From positions 1 to 64,000 of the forward strand of contig NZ_KE384311.1 of assembly GCF_000425145.1 (NCBI RefSeq): a stretch of DNA of 64,000 nt, given 5' to 3'. Positions 18,474 through 26,787 of this stretch are shown one piece after another. The notes under the pieces are model-generated. The model saw nothing but the letters and a program-made list of their open reading frames with translations, did not search any database and had not been told where the DNA came from. Position numbers and translations under genes: made by a program. Source of the DNA: Pedobacter glucosidilyticus DSM 23534. Its GTDB lineage: Bacteria; Bacteroidota; Bacteroidia; Sphingobacteriales; Sphingobacteriaceae. Each line of letters opens with the position of its first letter. The first letter of the stretch is position 1.

Positions 18474-19910
18474 TTAAAAATCATCAGTTCTGAAAGATGA
18501 AAGCGGTAAGCCTTCGGTAGAAAAAAGTTCGCCCACAACAAAATCTTTAAAAGCATACCTTACTGCAACAGGCTCTTTTACCATAGGAGAAGATACAACA
18601 ACCGTACTGCCTTGTATACTGGCTTTCGCCGGATAATATTGTTTATTGGCCCCGGCAACTTCAAATTGTTGTAGCTCTTTACCATAGCTTGTTAGGCCAT
18701 TAGGGGCGTTTTTAAATTTTAAAGTCATAACGCTTCCGCTGATTTGGGTGCTTTCTACTGCCGGACTAGCATAACCGAAACCTTTTAAGTCATAAGTTTG
18801 GGCCAATGCTAATAAAGCCAAGCGGGTTCCAACTGGCTCTTTATGCATGGGGTGGATGTTGTTTTCTTCACCAATATCTAACAAAACAGCCATGGCCGAG
18901 TTGTTAATCTTAGCTTCTGCTTTACGCTGGGCATCTCTGATATAGGCCGAATTATACTTGCCACCAATACGATAAGGAGGCAATTGTGCATAATTATAAG
19001 GAGCTATTTGTGCATAATAAAAAGGGAAATCACCTTGTTTCCATTCTTCTCTCCAATGCTTTACCATAGCCGGGAATAAAGATTCGTATTGGTCTGGTCT
19101 TTCGTAGTTAGATTCGCCCTGATACCAAATACACCCTTTTATCGCATAAGGAATAATAGGCTTAAGCATGGCATTGTATAATAAAGTAGCCGTACGGTTA
19201 GGAGACTTTATACTATCTTGCCTTTGCGGGATGTTGATGTCCTTAAAATCCTGAAGGGCTTGTTTGCTCATCCAGGCTTCTGCAACAGAGCCACCATAAC
19301 TGCAATTAATTAAGCCGATTGGCACTTGCAGCATTTCTTGTAAAAGCCTGCCGAAATAATAGCCGGTGGCACTGAAATTTGCAATGCTTTCTGGTTGCGC
19401 TACCTTCCAAAAGGAAGTTTTGCTGGTGTCTTGTGGTAATAATTGAGAACCTCTGGGTACGGTATATACTCTAATATATGGATTGGAAGATTTAAGTACC
19501 GCTTCGTTAGCCCCCCAAACAGGCTGACTTTTAAAGCCTTTCAAGGGCATTTCCATATTTGATTGGCCGCCACATAACCAAACCTCACCAATCAAAATAT
19601 TTTGAAGTTTTACATCATCTGAAGTGCTTTTAATCTTGATTTCCTGCTGTTTAAAGCTAGCTTTTGGTGTTTGTAAATATACTAACCATTCGCCTTTGTT
19701 ATTAGCTTTGATAGCTTGCTGTTTTTTATCCCAACTGCTGTAAATTGATAGTTTTTCATTTGGCTTGGCCCATCCCCAAAGCTTTACATCTGCCTGCTGC
19801 TGTAAAACCATGTGATGTGTAAAAATCCGGGCCAACTTTACTTCTGCGGATAAAGAAATAGAAAGTAAAATCAAGCTAAGCAAAAAGCTTGAAAAGCGTA
19901 TAATCATCAT
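18474..19910 (-). CDS. secreted sialate O-acetylesterase-like (SASA) esterase
   Basis: The 478 residues begin with a signal peptide (cleavage near SAEVKL). The SGNH/SASA esterase core has the nucleophile motif GQSNM, a GCIWYQGESNY block and the catalytic DIGEENNIHP. A small beta domain at the N-terminus (MVLQQQADVKLWGWA) and one at the C-terminus flank it. Such enzymes remove acetyl groups from sugars in glycans. It is the first gene of the operon and directly adjoins the glycosidase gene, suggesting deacetylation before or with cleavage of the same polysaccharide. Translation may begin at Met1 or Met2. Confidence 0.9.
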   Translation of the reverse strand: MMIIRFSSFLLSLILLSISLSAEVKLARIFTHHMVLQQQADVKLWGWAKPNEKLSIYSSWDKKQQAIKANNKGEWLVYLQTPKASFKQQEIKIKSTSDDVKLQNILIGEVWLCGGQSNMEMPLKGFKSQPVWGANEAVLKSSNPYIRVYTVPRGSQLLPQDTSKTSFWKVAQPESIANFSATGYYFGRLLQEMLQVPIGLINCSYGGSVAEAWMSKQALQDFKDINIPQRQDSIKSPNRTATLLYNAMLKPIIPYAIKGCIWYQGESNYERPDQYESLFPAMVKHWREEWKQGDFPFYYAQIAPYNYAQLPPYRIGGKYNSAYIRDAQRKAEAKINNSAMAVLLDIGEENNIHPMHKEPVGTRLALLALAQTYDLKGFGYASPAVESTQISGSVMTLKFKNAPNGLTSYGKELQQFEVAGANKQYYPAKASIQGSTVVVSSPMVKEPVAVRYAFKDFVVGELFSTEGLPLSSFRTDDF

Positions 19911-19997
19911 TAAATAAAACGTTTTGGTTTATGTTTAATGAAATTAAGCAAGTTGTACCGTATAGAGAAGTTTTTGCAAAAATGATACAGAATCTGG

Positions 19998-20005
19998 CAA
20001 AAATA
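19998..20005 (-). promoter_or_regulatory. putative -7 box of the RLP operon (TATTTTTG)
   Basis: Full TAnnTTTG match 87 nt before the esterase start. A TTG lies about 25 nt further upstream, which is longer than ideal. Confidence 0.3.
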
Positions 20006-20053
20006 CTATAATAGTCAGGAGAAAAATCTACAACAATAAGTCAATAGCTCTCT

Positions 20054-20734
20054 TTATAAGTTTTTATGTGCTAACCTAATGCTATTTACTAATAAATGAG
20101 CTAATCGGGTTGGTTCTGGGATACGGTATTTGGTAATACAGTTTTTTATTATTTCTACGCTTTGGTCTAAAGAAACCTTATGACCAGGAGATACAAATAT
20201 AGGTTTACATTTAGCCTTACTTCTGAAAGCAAAACCAACAGTTTCTTGCCTGCTTAGCAAAGGTTTCTTTTCAAACGGCTTATCACCAGGTTCTTCATAA
20301 AGACCATGTAACCTGCTCTTTGCAGAGCCAATGCTAGGTACATCGGTTAATAAACCAAAGTGTGTGGCAATACCCAATCTTCTTTCATGTGCTATCCCTT
20401 GTCCGTCTAATACCATTACATCTGGCAATTGCTTCAGTTTTTTAAAAGCCTCTAACAAGGCTGGTATTTCTCTAAAAGCTAATAATCCGGATATGTAAGG
20501 AAAAGTGGTGCTAGAAATAGCGGTAGCTTCTTCAATAACGATCAAATCTGGGTAGGTTAAAACCACAATGCCAGCATAAACCGTTTCTTCATATTTATTA
20601 AAAGAAATATCAGCACCAGCAATATAGCGTATAGGTTTATCAAGCTCTTGAAGATTAATCAACGCTCTTAATTCCTTTTGGTAAGCTATGGCTTCTTTAG
20701 GACTTAAATCCTGATATTTTTCTGGTGCTATCAT
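20054..20734 (-). CDS. nfi: endonuclease V
   Basis: Endonuclease V cuts DNA (or RNA) one base 3' of deoxyinosine and starts repair of deaminated adenine. The 226 residues carry AGADISFNKYEETVYAGIVVL with the first catalytic Asp, FREIPALLEA with the catalytic Glu, LDGQGIAHERRLGIATHFGL with the second Asp, and the conserved GLYEEPGDK and SPGHKVSLDQ segments. It is monocistronic and divergent from the NlpC/P60 gene; 143 nt separate it from the RLP operon upstream region. Confidence 0.94.
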   Translation of the reverse strand: MIAPEKYQDLSPKEAIAYQKELRALINLQELDKPIRYIAGADISFNKYEETVYAGIVVLTYPDLIVIEEATAISSTTFPYISGLLAFREIPALLEAFKKLKQLPDVMVLDGQGIAHERRLGIATHFGLLTDVPSIGSAKSRLHGLYEEPGDKPFEKKPLLSRQETVGFAFRSKAKCKPIFVSPGHKVSLDQSVEIIKNCITKYRIPEPTRLAHLLVNSIRLAHKNL

Positions 20735-20820
20735 CTTTTTTTATTTAAAAACAATATGTCAATTGTAATACCATAATATATTTCTCGTTTATCCATCAAA
20801 CAAAATCATTAATTTTAAAT

Positions 20821-21333
20821 ATGCAAAAGCGGGTATTTCTCTTTTATTTTCTCTCTACCTTTCTATTTGTTGCCTGTTCTTCCAGAAAAAATCTTAGCTC
20901 ATCCAAAAATAACACAGCTGTATTACAAAAATATGCCCGTTTAATGGATGTTCCGAAAAAGAAAATCAAAAATCCAGAGCTGTATCAGTTTATTGATGAA
21001 TGGATAGGGACAAGATATCAATTTGGTGGATTAAGTAAGAACGGTATAGACTGCTCAGGATTTACCCATTTACTTTATAAAGAAGTTTACCATAAAAACA
21101 TCCCCAGAAATACCGCAGAACAAGTAAAAATTATCAAAAGAAAATATGAAGGGCAGCTTAAAGAGGGCGATTTGGTTTTTTTTGATTACGATAAAAAGAA
21201 ATTTAGCCATGTAGGATTATTCCTTCAAAACGGTTATTACGTACACGCCAGTACTAAAAGAGGGGTAATGGTACAAAAATTGAAAGACCCTTATACCTAT
21301 AAATATTTTTCCCGAGGCGGTTCAGTCAAATAA
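20821..21333 (+). CDS. NlpC/P60 (C40) family lipoprotein peptidase
   Basis: The 170 residues start with a lipoprotein signal (FVAC, lipidated Cys19). The NlpC/P60 domain follows at about 55-168 with catalytic Cys78 in DCSGF, His130 in SHVGLF and His142 in YYVHAST. Such enzymes cut peptide crosslinks of peptidoglycan, usually gamma-D-Glu-meso-Dap bonds. The protein is probably anchored in the outer membrane facing the periplasm. Confidence 0.92.
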   Translation: MQKRVFLFYFLSTFLFVACSSRKNLSSSKNNTAVLQKYARLMDVPKKKIKNPELYQFIDEWIGTRYQFGGLSKNGIDCSGFTHLLYKEVYHKNIPRNTAEQVKIIKRKYEGQLKEGDLVFFDYDKKKFSHVGLFLQNGYYVHASTKRGVMVQKLKDPYTYKYFSRGGSVK

Positions 21334-21459
21334 AACATTTTTAACAAAAGAAAATTTTGCTTTCTATAGCCGTATAAATTACTCACCTTTGAAAGAGTTT
21401 ATCAACATCAAGTGAAGCAATTTAGTATTTCATGCAACACTTATATAAGAACAAAATAA

Positions 21460-22422
21460 ATGAAATTAAAGCTAAAGCGCCCACTGGCATTTTTTGATTT
21501 GGAAGCAACAGGTATAAACGTTGCTTCAGATCGTATTGTAGAAATATCTATCTTAAAAGCTATGCCAGATGGTGCCGAAATGATTAAAACCCTCAAAATA
21601 AACCCTCAAATGCCTATTCCATTAGAGTCTAGCTTAATACATGGTATTTATGATGAGGATGTAAAAGATGCGCCTACTTTTAAAGATGTTGCACAGGAAA
21701 TAATAGATTTTATTGGGGATGCAGATTTAGCAGGCTATAACTCTAATAAATTTGATATACCTATGCTGATGGAAGAGTTTTTACGCGTAAAGGCTACTTT
21801 TGATATTGATAACAGACATTTTGTAGATGTGCAAAATATTTTCCATCAGATGGAGCAGCGTACCTTAAAAGCAGCTTATAAGTTTTATTGTGGAAAAGAT
21901 ATCATCAATGCCCACTCGGCCGAGGCTGATATCAAAGCTACTTATGAAGTTTTACTAGCGCAAATAGAAAAGTACGAAGGCCAAGATTGGGAAGATAAAA
22001 ACGGTAAAATATCAAAACCAGTGGTTAATGATGTAGCTGCTTTACACCAGTTTACCAACCTTAATAAGCCTGTAGATTTTGCTGGCAGAATGGTTTTTAA
22101 TAATGATAATATAGCTTGCTTTAATTTTGGTAAACATAAAGGGAAAACAGTTTTTCAGGTTTTTGATGAAGAACCTAGCTATTATGCATGGATGATGAAC
22201 GGAGATTTCCCTTTATACACCAAACATCGTTTAGAAAAACTTTGGGCCGACTATAAAAACCAAAAAAACGAAAACAGACAACACCAGCCAAAGCCACAAC
22301 AAGGGCAACAAACAAAAGCACAGTTTAACAAACCGGTAGCAAAAACACAAGATCCCGATTTAGCTAAACCCGCTGATGAAGATATGTTGAAAATGTTAGC
22401 CAGCAAATTCAAAAAACTTTAA
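21460..22422 (+). CDS. DnaQ-like 3'-5' exonuclease with DUF3820 C-terminus
   Basis: The 320-residue cytoplasmic protein has an N-terminal DEDDh exonuclease domain: Asp13 and Glu15 in FFDLEAT, the middle Asp in NSNKFDIP, and HSAEADIKAT with the final His and Asp. After about residue 210 a DUF3820 module appears (FNFGKHKGKTVFQVF, YYAWMMNGDFP). A Gln/Lys-rich tail (about 265-300) ends the protein. It resembles stand-alone proofreading-type exonucleases of Bacteroidota. The epimerase gene follows 11 nt later, so the two may be co-transcribed. Confidence 0.88.
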   Translation: MKLKLKRPLAFFDLEATGINVASDRIVEISILKAMPDGAEMIKTLKINPQMPIPLESSLIHGIYDEDVKDAPTFKDVAQEIIDFIGDADLAGYNSNKFDIPMLMEEFLRVKATFDIDNRHFVDVQNIFHQMEQRTLKAAYKFYCGKDIINAHSAEADIKATYEVLLAQIEKYEGQDWEDKNGKISKPVVNDVAALHQFTNLNKPVDFAGRMVFNNDNIACFNFGKHKGKTVFQVFDEEPSYYAWMMNGDFPLYTKHRLEKLWADYKNQKNENRQHQPKPQQGQQTKAQFNKPVAKTQDPDLAKPADEDMLKMLASKFKKL

Positions 22423-22433
22423 TCGACATACCT

Positions 22434-23297
22434 ATGATTATTTTAGAAAACAGCCAGCTTAAAGTTACCATTAACATGAAAGGGGCAGAGCTAAGCTCTC
22501 TTTTTGATAAAGAAAGCCAAACAGAATATATCTGGGATGCTCAGGCAGCTATTTGGGCTTATCATGCGCCAAATCTTTTTCCCATTGTAGGTAACTTAAA
22601 AGACAATACTCTTTTGGTTAATGGTAAAACCTACCACATGAATAGGCATGGCTTTGCCAGAACCAGTAATTTCAGAAGGATAGAATCTGCACCAGACCAC
22701 GCACATTTTGCTTTACGCTTTAACGATGAAACCTTACAGCAATATCCCTATAAATTCGAATTTCAAGTGGTATATCAGCTCAAAGGCCGTTCTCTAAAAG
22801 TGATGTATAAAGTCATTAATTTAGATGATAAACGTATTTATTTCTCTATTGGGGCACATCCGGCTTTTAAAGTTCCGCTTATAGCCACAGAAAATTATGA
22901 AGATTATACATTATTTTTCGAGCATCCAGAACATTTACAAAGTTCAAGCTTATCTGAATACGGATTATTTAACGGTAAAACAACACCAATTGCAGACCAT
23001 GGCGAATTAAAGCTTAGTAAAACTTTGTTTGATACTGATGCACTGGTATTTAAAAACATAAAATCCAGAAGTGTAACCTTAAAAAATCATAGAGGAAATA
23101 AATTTGTAAAACTTGATTTTCCACATTTTACTTCCTTAGGTGTTTGGGTAAAACCTGGAGCAAATTTTGTTTGTATAGAGCCTTGGTTAGGTTATGCAGA
23201 TAGCGATGAAGATTTGAAAGATATTAGCCAAAAAGAAGCTATACAGTTTGTAGAACATGGGCATGTGTTTGAGGTTGATTTAACCATCAGTATTTAA
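22434..23297 (+). CDS. aldose 1-epimerase family protein (LacX/YeaD-like)
   Basis: The 287 residues lack a signal peptide. The galactose mutarotase-like fold is shown by KGAELSSLFDKESQTEYIW, the MNRHGFAR segment carrying a conserved His, and the active-site SIGAHPAF with the second His. A late CIEPWLGYADS contains a catalytic-type Glu. It probably interconverts sugar anomers in the cytoplasm. The nearby GH1 beta-glucosidase would release such sugars, but no co-transcription is shown. Confidence 0.87.
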   Translation: MIILENSQLKVTINMKGAELSSLFDKESQTEYIWDAQAAIWAYHAPNLFPIVGNLKDNTLLVNGKTYHMNRHGFARTSNFRRIESAPDHAHFALRFNDETLQQYPYKFEFQVVYQLKGRSLKVMYKVINLDDKRIYFSIGAHPAFKVPLIATENYEDYTLFFEHPEHLQSSSLSEYGLFNGKTTPIADHGELKLSKTLFDTDALVFKNIKSRSVTLKNHRGNKFVKLDFPHFTSLGVWVKPGANFVCIEPWLGYADSDEDLKDISQKEAIQFVEHGHVFEVDLTISI

Positions 23298-23481
23298 CCA
23301 TTTCTTCATTTTAAAGAAACGATAAATTTATAAGCGATACCTATTTTTATACATCATTAAAAACACAACATGATGTACCATTGGTTTATAAAATATCTCG
23401 ATAAAATAAAAGAACTATTGTTTTTAAACAAGATGCGTTCTTTATTTACTCACTAATTGGGTTTCCAAACGAGGTTATTTT

Positions 23482-23558
23482 GGGCGTTTTAACACGCTGT
23501 CCGCTATATCTTTTTGGCTTTTTTGAGCCCAAAAGGATGTCGCTACCATCGTTAACGC
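23482..23558 (+). ncRNA. structured intergenic element, Sphingobacteriaceae-type repeat
   Basis: The 392-nt gap 23298-23690 contains a block opening with GGGCGTT, then GCTGTCCGCTATATC, a hairpin (TTTTTGGC/GAGCCCAAAA), then AAAAGGATGTCGCT and a closing AACGC that pairs with GCGTT at 23484-23488. I recognise these words as a recurrent intergenic element of Bacteroidota genomes, from memory only. It could be a REP-like DNA element or a structured RNA; the strand and type given are provisional. Nothing else is supported in the gap. Confidence 0.45.
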
Positions 23559-23690
23559 AATATTAAAGCGTAGGAATGTATAAATGGTACAGATAACCAA
23601 AATTAAATCATATTTAAATCCATTAAATACTACAGCTATTTTGATATTTGATTTTTGGATGTATTTTGCAGTCGTAATTTTTGTTAAGGC

Positions 23691-25052
23691 ATGCCAATAA
23701 ATCCAGAAGAATTTCCATCAGTTCAAGAATTTGGTCCCGATTTTAAATGGGGCGTTTCTGTTGCAGCCTATCAAATAGAAGGAGCCCATAACGCAGATGG
23801 CAAAGGGCCATCTATTTGGGATGTTTTTACCAACAAAAAGGGTAAAGTCTTAAACGGAGATCATGGGAATATAGCCTGTGATTTTTATCATCGCTACGCA
23901 GAAGATATTTCCTTAATCAAAAAGCTACATATTCCCAATTTTAGGTTTTCTATATCTTGGTCGCGTATTTTACCTAAAGGCACAGGTGAAGTAAACCAAG
24001 CCGGAATTGATTATTATCATCAACTTATTGATGAATGCTTGGCCAATGGTATCACCCCATGGATTACCCTTTATCATTGGGATTTACCTCAGGAACTAGA
24101 AAAACAAGGCGGCTGGACAAATAGGAAAGTCATTACTTGGTTTGAGGAGTTTACCAAACTTTGCATCACCACTTTTGGAGACAAAGTAAACCATTGGATC
24201 GTGATGAACGAACCTGTAGTATTTACCGGTGCAGGTTATTTTTTAGGTTTACATGCACCAGGTAGGCGAGGGATGAAAAATTTTCTGCCAGCCATACACC
24301 ACGCCACAATGGCTATTGCTGCCAGCGCCAGAATCATCAGGCAAATAAAGCCAAATGCTAATATTGGAACTACCTTTTCCTGTTCTTATTTAGAACCTTA
24401 TCGTAACTTAGAAAGAGACAGAAAAGCTGTTGCCCGTGTAAATGCACTGTTAAATCGCTTATATATTGAGCCATTGCTAGGCTTGGGCTATCCTGTAAAA
24501 GAGCTGCCTGTGCTTAAAGGCTTACAGAAATATATTTTAGCTGGAGATTTAGAACAGCTAACCTTTGATTTTGATTTCATCGGTATACAAAACTATACCC
24601 GAGAAATTATCAAAAACTCGTGGCTAACACCTTATATTGGTGCTTCTTTGGTAAAAGCTGAAAAGAGAAAAGTACCCATCACCAGCATGAAATGGGAAGT
24701 TTATCCAGAAGCTATTTACCAAATGATCAAGCAATTTAACGCATATCCTCAAATTAAAAAACTTCTAATTACAGAAAATGGTGCTGCTTTCCCAGATGTT
24801 AAAAAAGACGGGCATATTCATGATACAGAGCGACTGCAATATCTTCAGGACAATATCAAACAGGTTTTAAGAGCCAAAAAAGAAGGTTTTAACGTTGAGG
24901 GCTATTTCGTTTGGACATTAACTGATAATTTTGAGTGGGCAGAAGGTTACCATCCTCGTTTTGGTCTTATTCATATAGATTTTGACACTCAGGAAAGAAC
25001 CATTAAAGATTCTGGTTGGTGGTTAAGTAAGTTTTTAAAGGGATTGGGATAA
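23691..25052 (+). CDS. GH1 family beta-glucosidase
   Basis: The 453-residue TIM-barrel enzyme has the GH1 opening FKWGVSVAAYQIEGA, acid/base Glu174 in MNEP, and nucleophile Glu362 in ITENGAA, with WTLTDNFEWAEGY near the end. No signal peptide is present, so it hydrolyses imported beta-glycosides in the cytoplasm. A 5'-flanking gap of 392 nt holds the structured element. Substrate preference (glucoside, galactoside, phospho-sugar) is not readable, although the classical phospho-glycosidase motif is not evident. Confidence 0.95.
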   Translation: MPINPEEFPSVQEFGPDFKWGVSVAAYQIEGAHNADGKGPSIWDVFTNKKGKVLNGDHGNIACDFYHRYAEDISLIKKLHIPNFRFSISWSRILPKGTGEVNQAGIDYYHQLIDECLANGITPWITLYHWDLPQELEKQGGWTNRKVITWFEEFTKLCITTFGDKVNHWIVMNEPVVFTGAGYFLGLHAPGRRGMKNFLPAIHHATMAIAASARIIRQIKPNANIGTTFSCSYLEPYRNLERDRKAVARVNALLNRLYIEPLLGLGYPVKELPVLKGLQKYILAGDLEQLTFDFDFIGIQNYTREIIKNSWLTPYIGASLVKAEKRKVPITSMKWEVYPEAIYQMIKQFNAYPQIKKLLITENGAAFPDVKKDGHIHDTERLQYLQDNIKQVLRAKKEGFNVEGYFVWTLTDNFEWAEGYHPRFGLIHIDFDTQERTIKDSGWWLSKFLKGLG

Positions 25053-25260
25053 TTTAACAAGGTACAGGAGGGAGGTTTTTAGAGCTTATAAGTCTCGTAA
25101 ATATTTAACCAAGGATGTATCCATCTATTAAATGTCAATCATTTATAAACTCAAAGTCAATAGCAATTTTCATGTTTCAGATTATAACCTATAATCATTA
25201 CTTTAAACCTTTAAATTATTATCACAAGCATTTTAGCTAAAAATTATAAAAACAGTTCAA

Positions 25261-26097
25261 ATGTTTAATGGAAGAAAGTTAATCATTGCTACAAAGCATA
25301 AAAAGGAAATGGTTATAGCACCTGTTTTGGAAAAAGAATTAGGTGTAAAGTGCTTTATCGATGAAAATTTTGATACCGATACCTTGGGAACATTTACAGG
25401 AGAGGTAGAGCGATGTTTAGACCCTATTGAAACTGCTAGAGAAAAATGCCTGAGAGCCATGAAATTAAATAACTGCGATTTAGGTTTGGCAAGCGAAGGC
25501 TCTTTTGGTCCGCATCCATCTTTATTCTTTGTAAATGCTGATGATGAATTCTTAATTTTTATAGACCAGAAAATGGGCATAGAGATTATTGCGAGGGAGC
25601 TAAGTACTGTAACTAATTTTAACGGTAAACATATAAGTGATGAGAAAGAATTGTTGGCATTTGCCAGCGAAATAGGTTTTCCTCAGCATGCTTTAATCTT
25701 GAGACCATCTAAAGATACTTTTGAAGATATTCATAAAGGAATTGTAGATACAGAAACTTTAATAGCTACCTTTCATCATCTTTATAAGCATTACCAAAGT
25801 GTTTATGCAGAAACTGATATGAGAGCACTTTATAATCCTACTCGTATGGGAATCATAGAAAAAGCTACTTATAAACTACTTCGAAAAATACAATCTCTTT
25901 GTCCGAAATGCCAAATGCCCGGTTTTGATGTAACAGATGCCAAACCAGGCCTCAAATGTAGCTTGTGTGGTTTACCAACAAAGTCAACCTTGAGTTATGT
26001 GTATACCTGCAAACATTGCGAGTTTAGTAAAGAAGAATTATACCCACATCAAAAAACTACAGAAGACCCAACCTATTGTGATTATTGTAACCCTTAA
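25261..26097 (+). CDS. DUF6671 family protein
   Basis: The 278-residue cytoplasmic protein begins with a conserved block (KLIIATKHKKEMVIAPVLE, RCLDPIETAREKCLRAM, GLASEGSFGPHP). It ends with two zinc-ribbon-like cysteine sets, CPKCQMPG / CSLCG and CKHC / CDYC. These features match DUF6671, a family of unknown function. The zinc ribbons suggest nucleic-acid or protein binding, which is inference. It stands alone between GH1 and the acidic-protein gene. Confidence 0.78.
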   Translation: MFNGRKLIIATKHKKEMVIAPVLEKELGVKCFIDENFDTDTLGTFTGEVERCLDPIETAREKCLRAMKLNNCDLGLASEGSFGPHPSLFFVNADDEFLIFIDQKMGIEIIARELSTVTNFNGKHISDEKELLAFASEIGFPQHALILRPSKDTFEDIHKGIVDTETLIATFHHLYKHYQSVYAETDMRALYNPTRMGIIEKATYKLLRKIQSLCPKCQMPGFDVTDAKPGLKCSLCGLPTKSTLSYVYTCKHCEFSKEELYPHQKTTEDPTYCDYCNP

Positions 26098-26233
26098 ATC
26101 ATCAGGAAAAATTTCAAACCCTCATTCCATATCAGGTAGATAATACCAATGATGAGTAAGATTTTTAAGACATCTTATTTAACTTTATCGTACTAACTAC
26201 AGTACGTAACAAGTATCATCAGTGAAAGAAATA

Positions 26234-26261
26234 TTGAACCATTCATAAGTATTTATTTTTG
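26234..26261 (+). promoter_or_regulatory. putative promoter of the acidic-protein gene
   Basis: TTG (26234-26236), 17-nt spacer, TATTTTTG (26254-26261): both Bacteroidota promoter elements are present. Initiation here would give a 5' leader of about 175 nt containing the hairpin at 26276-26294. Confidence 0.4.
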
Positions 26262-26275
26262 TTTGAAATTTATTG

Positions 26276-26294
26276 AGATGCTTATCAAGCATCT
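26276..26294. other. 8-bp perfect hairpin in the 26098-26443 gap
   Basis: AGATGCTT-ATC-AAGCATCT with a T-rich stretch beginning about 5 nt later. It could terminate DUF6671 transcripts or structure the leader of the next gene. A smaller inverted repeat (CGTACT/AGTACG) lies near 26190-26207. The rest of the gap is AT-rich with nothing recognised. Confidence 0.4.
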
Positions 26295-26443
26295 AAAATT
26301 GTTGTTTTTATCTTAACCCATAAACAATTGATGCGATATACATGATGATTTTTGGTTTGTTTTAAATTTTGCATGGTAGTTGTATAACCAAAAGTGTCTA
26401 AAAAAAAGACTTTAATTAATCACTATCTATAAAAACAAACATC

Positions 26444-26725
26444 ATGGAAAATCAAAATCAAAACGAGTTTAACGAACAAACTCATGGTCAACCGGGAGAA
26501 GAAAACGGTAATCAGGAAAACGAAAACAATCCAAGAGTTTTTGAAGAAGCAGGGGAAGAAGATGAAGATATCGGCCCTGTAAACGAAAACGAGTCTATCT
26601 TGCCAGAGGAGTATGATGAAGAGGCGGAAGAGGAATTCATGGAAGAAGACGGTGAAGACTTAGAAGATGACGAGTTAGAGGATGATGAGCTTGAAGATGA
26701 CAGCGATAAGCAGCCAAGCATCTAA
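26444..26725 (+). CDS. highly acidic, intrinsically disordered small protein
   Basis: The 93-residue protein is dominated by Glu, Asp and Asn/Gln. It has no hydrophobic core, signal peptide or cysteine. The C-terminal third repeats LEDDE units (LEDDELEDDELEDD). It should be disordered and strongly negative. It has its own terminator and a plausible promoter, which support a real gene. I recognise no family; a role as nucleic-acid mimic or chaperone-type buffer would be speculation. Confidence 0.65.
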   Translation: MENQNQNEFNEQTHGQPGEENGNQENENNPRVFEEAGEEDEDIGPVNENESILPEEYDEEAEEEFMEEDGEDLEDDELEDDELEDDSDKQPSI

Positions 26726-26728
26726 ATT

Positions 26729-26766
26729 AAAAAAGGGCCTGTAGAAAAACTCTACAAGCCCTTTTT
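26729..26766. terminator. bidirectional terminator, acidic-protein gene and secDF
   Basis: A long hairpin, about 15 bp with one bulge, around AAAAGGGCCTGTAGA and TCTACAAGCCCTTTTT serves both convergent genes, with A/T runs on each side. Confidence 0.9.
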
Positions 26767-26787
26767 AATGATTTTTATAATAATTGA

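Noticed and set aside
26512-26721. A Ser-rich frame antisense to the acidic-protein gene
   Set aside because: It is only the complement of GAA/GAT-rich codons and has no signals of its own.
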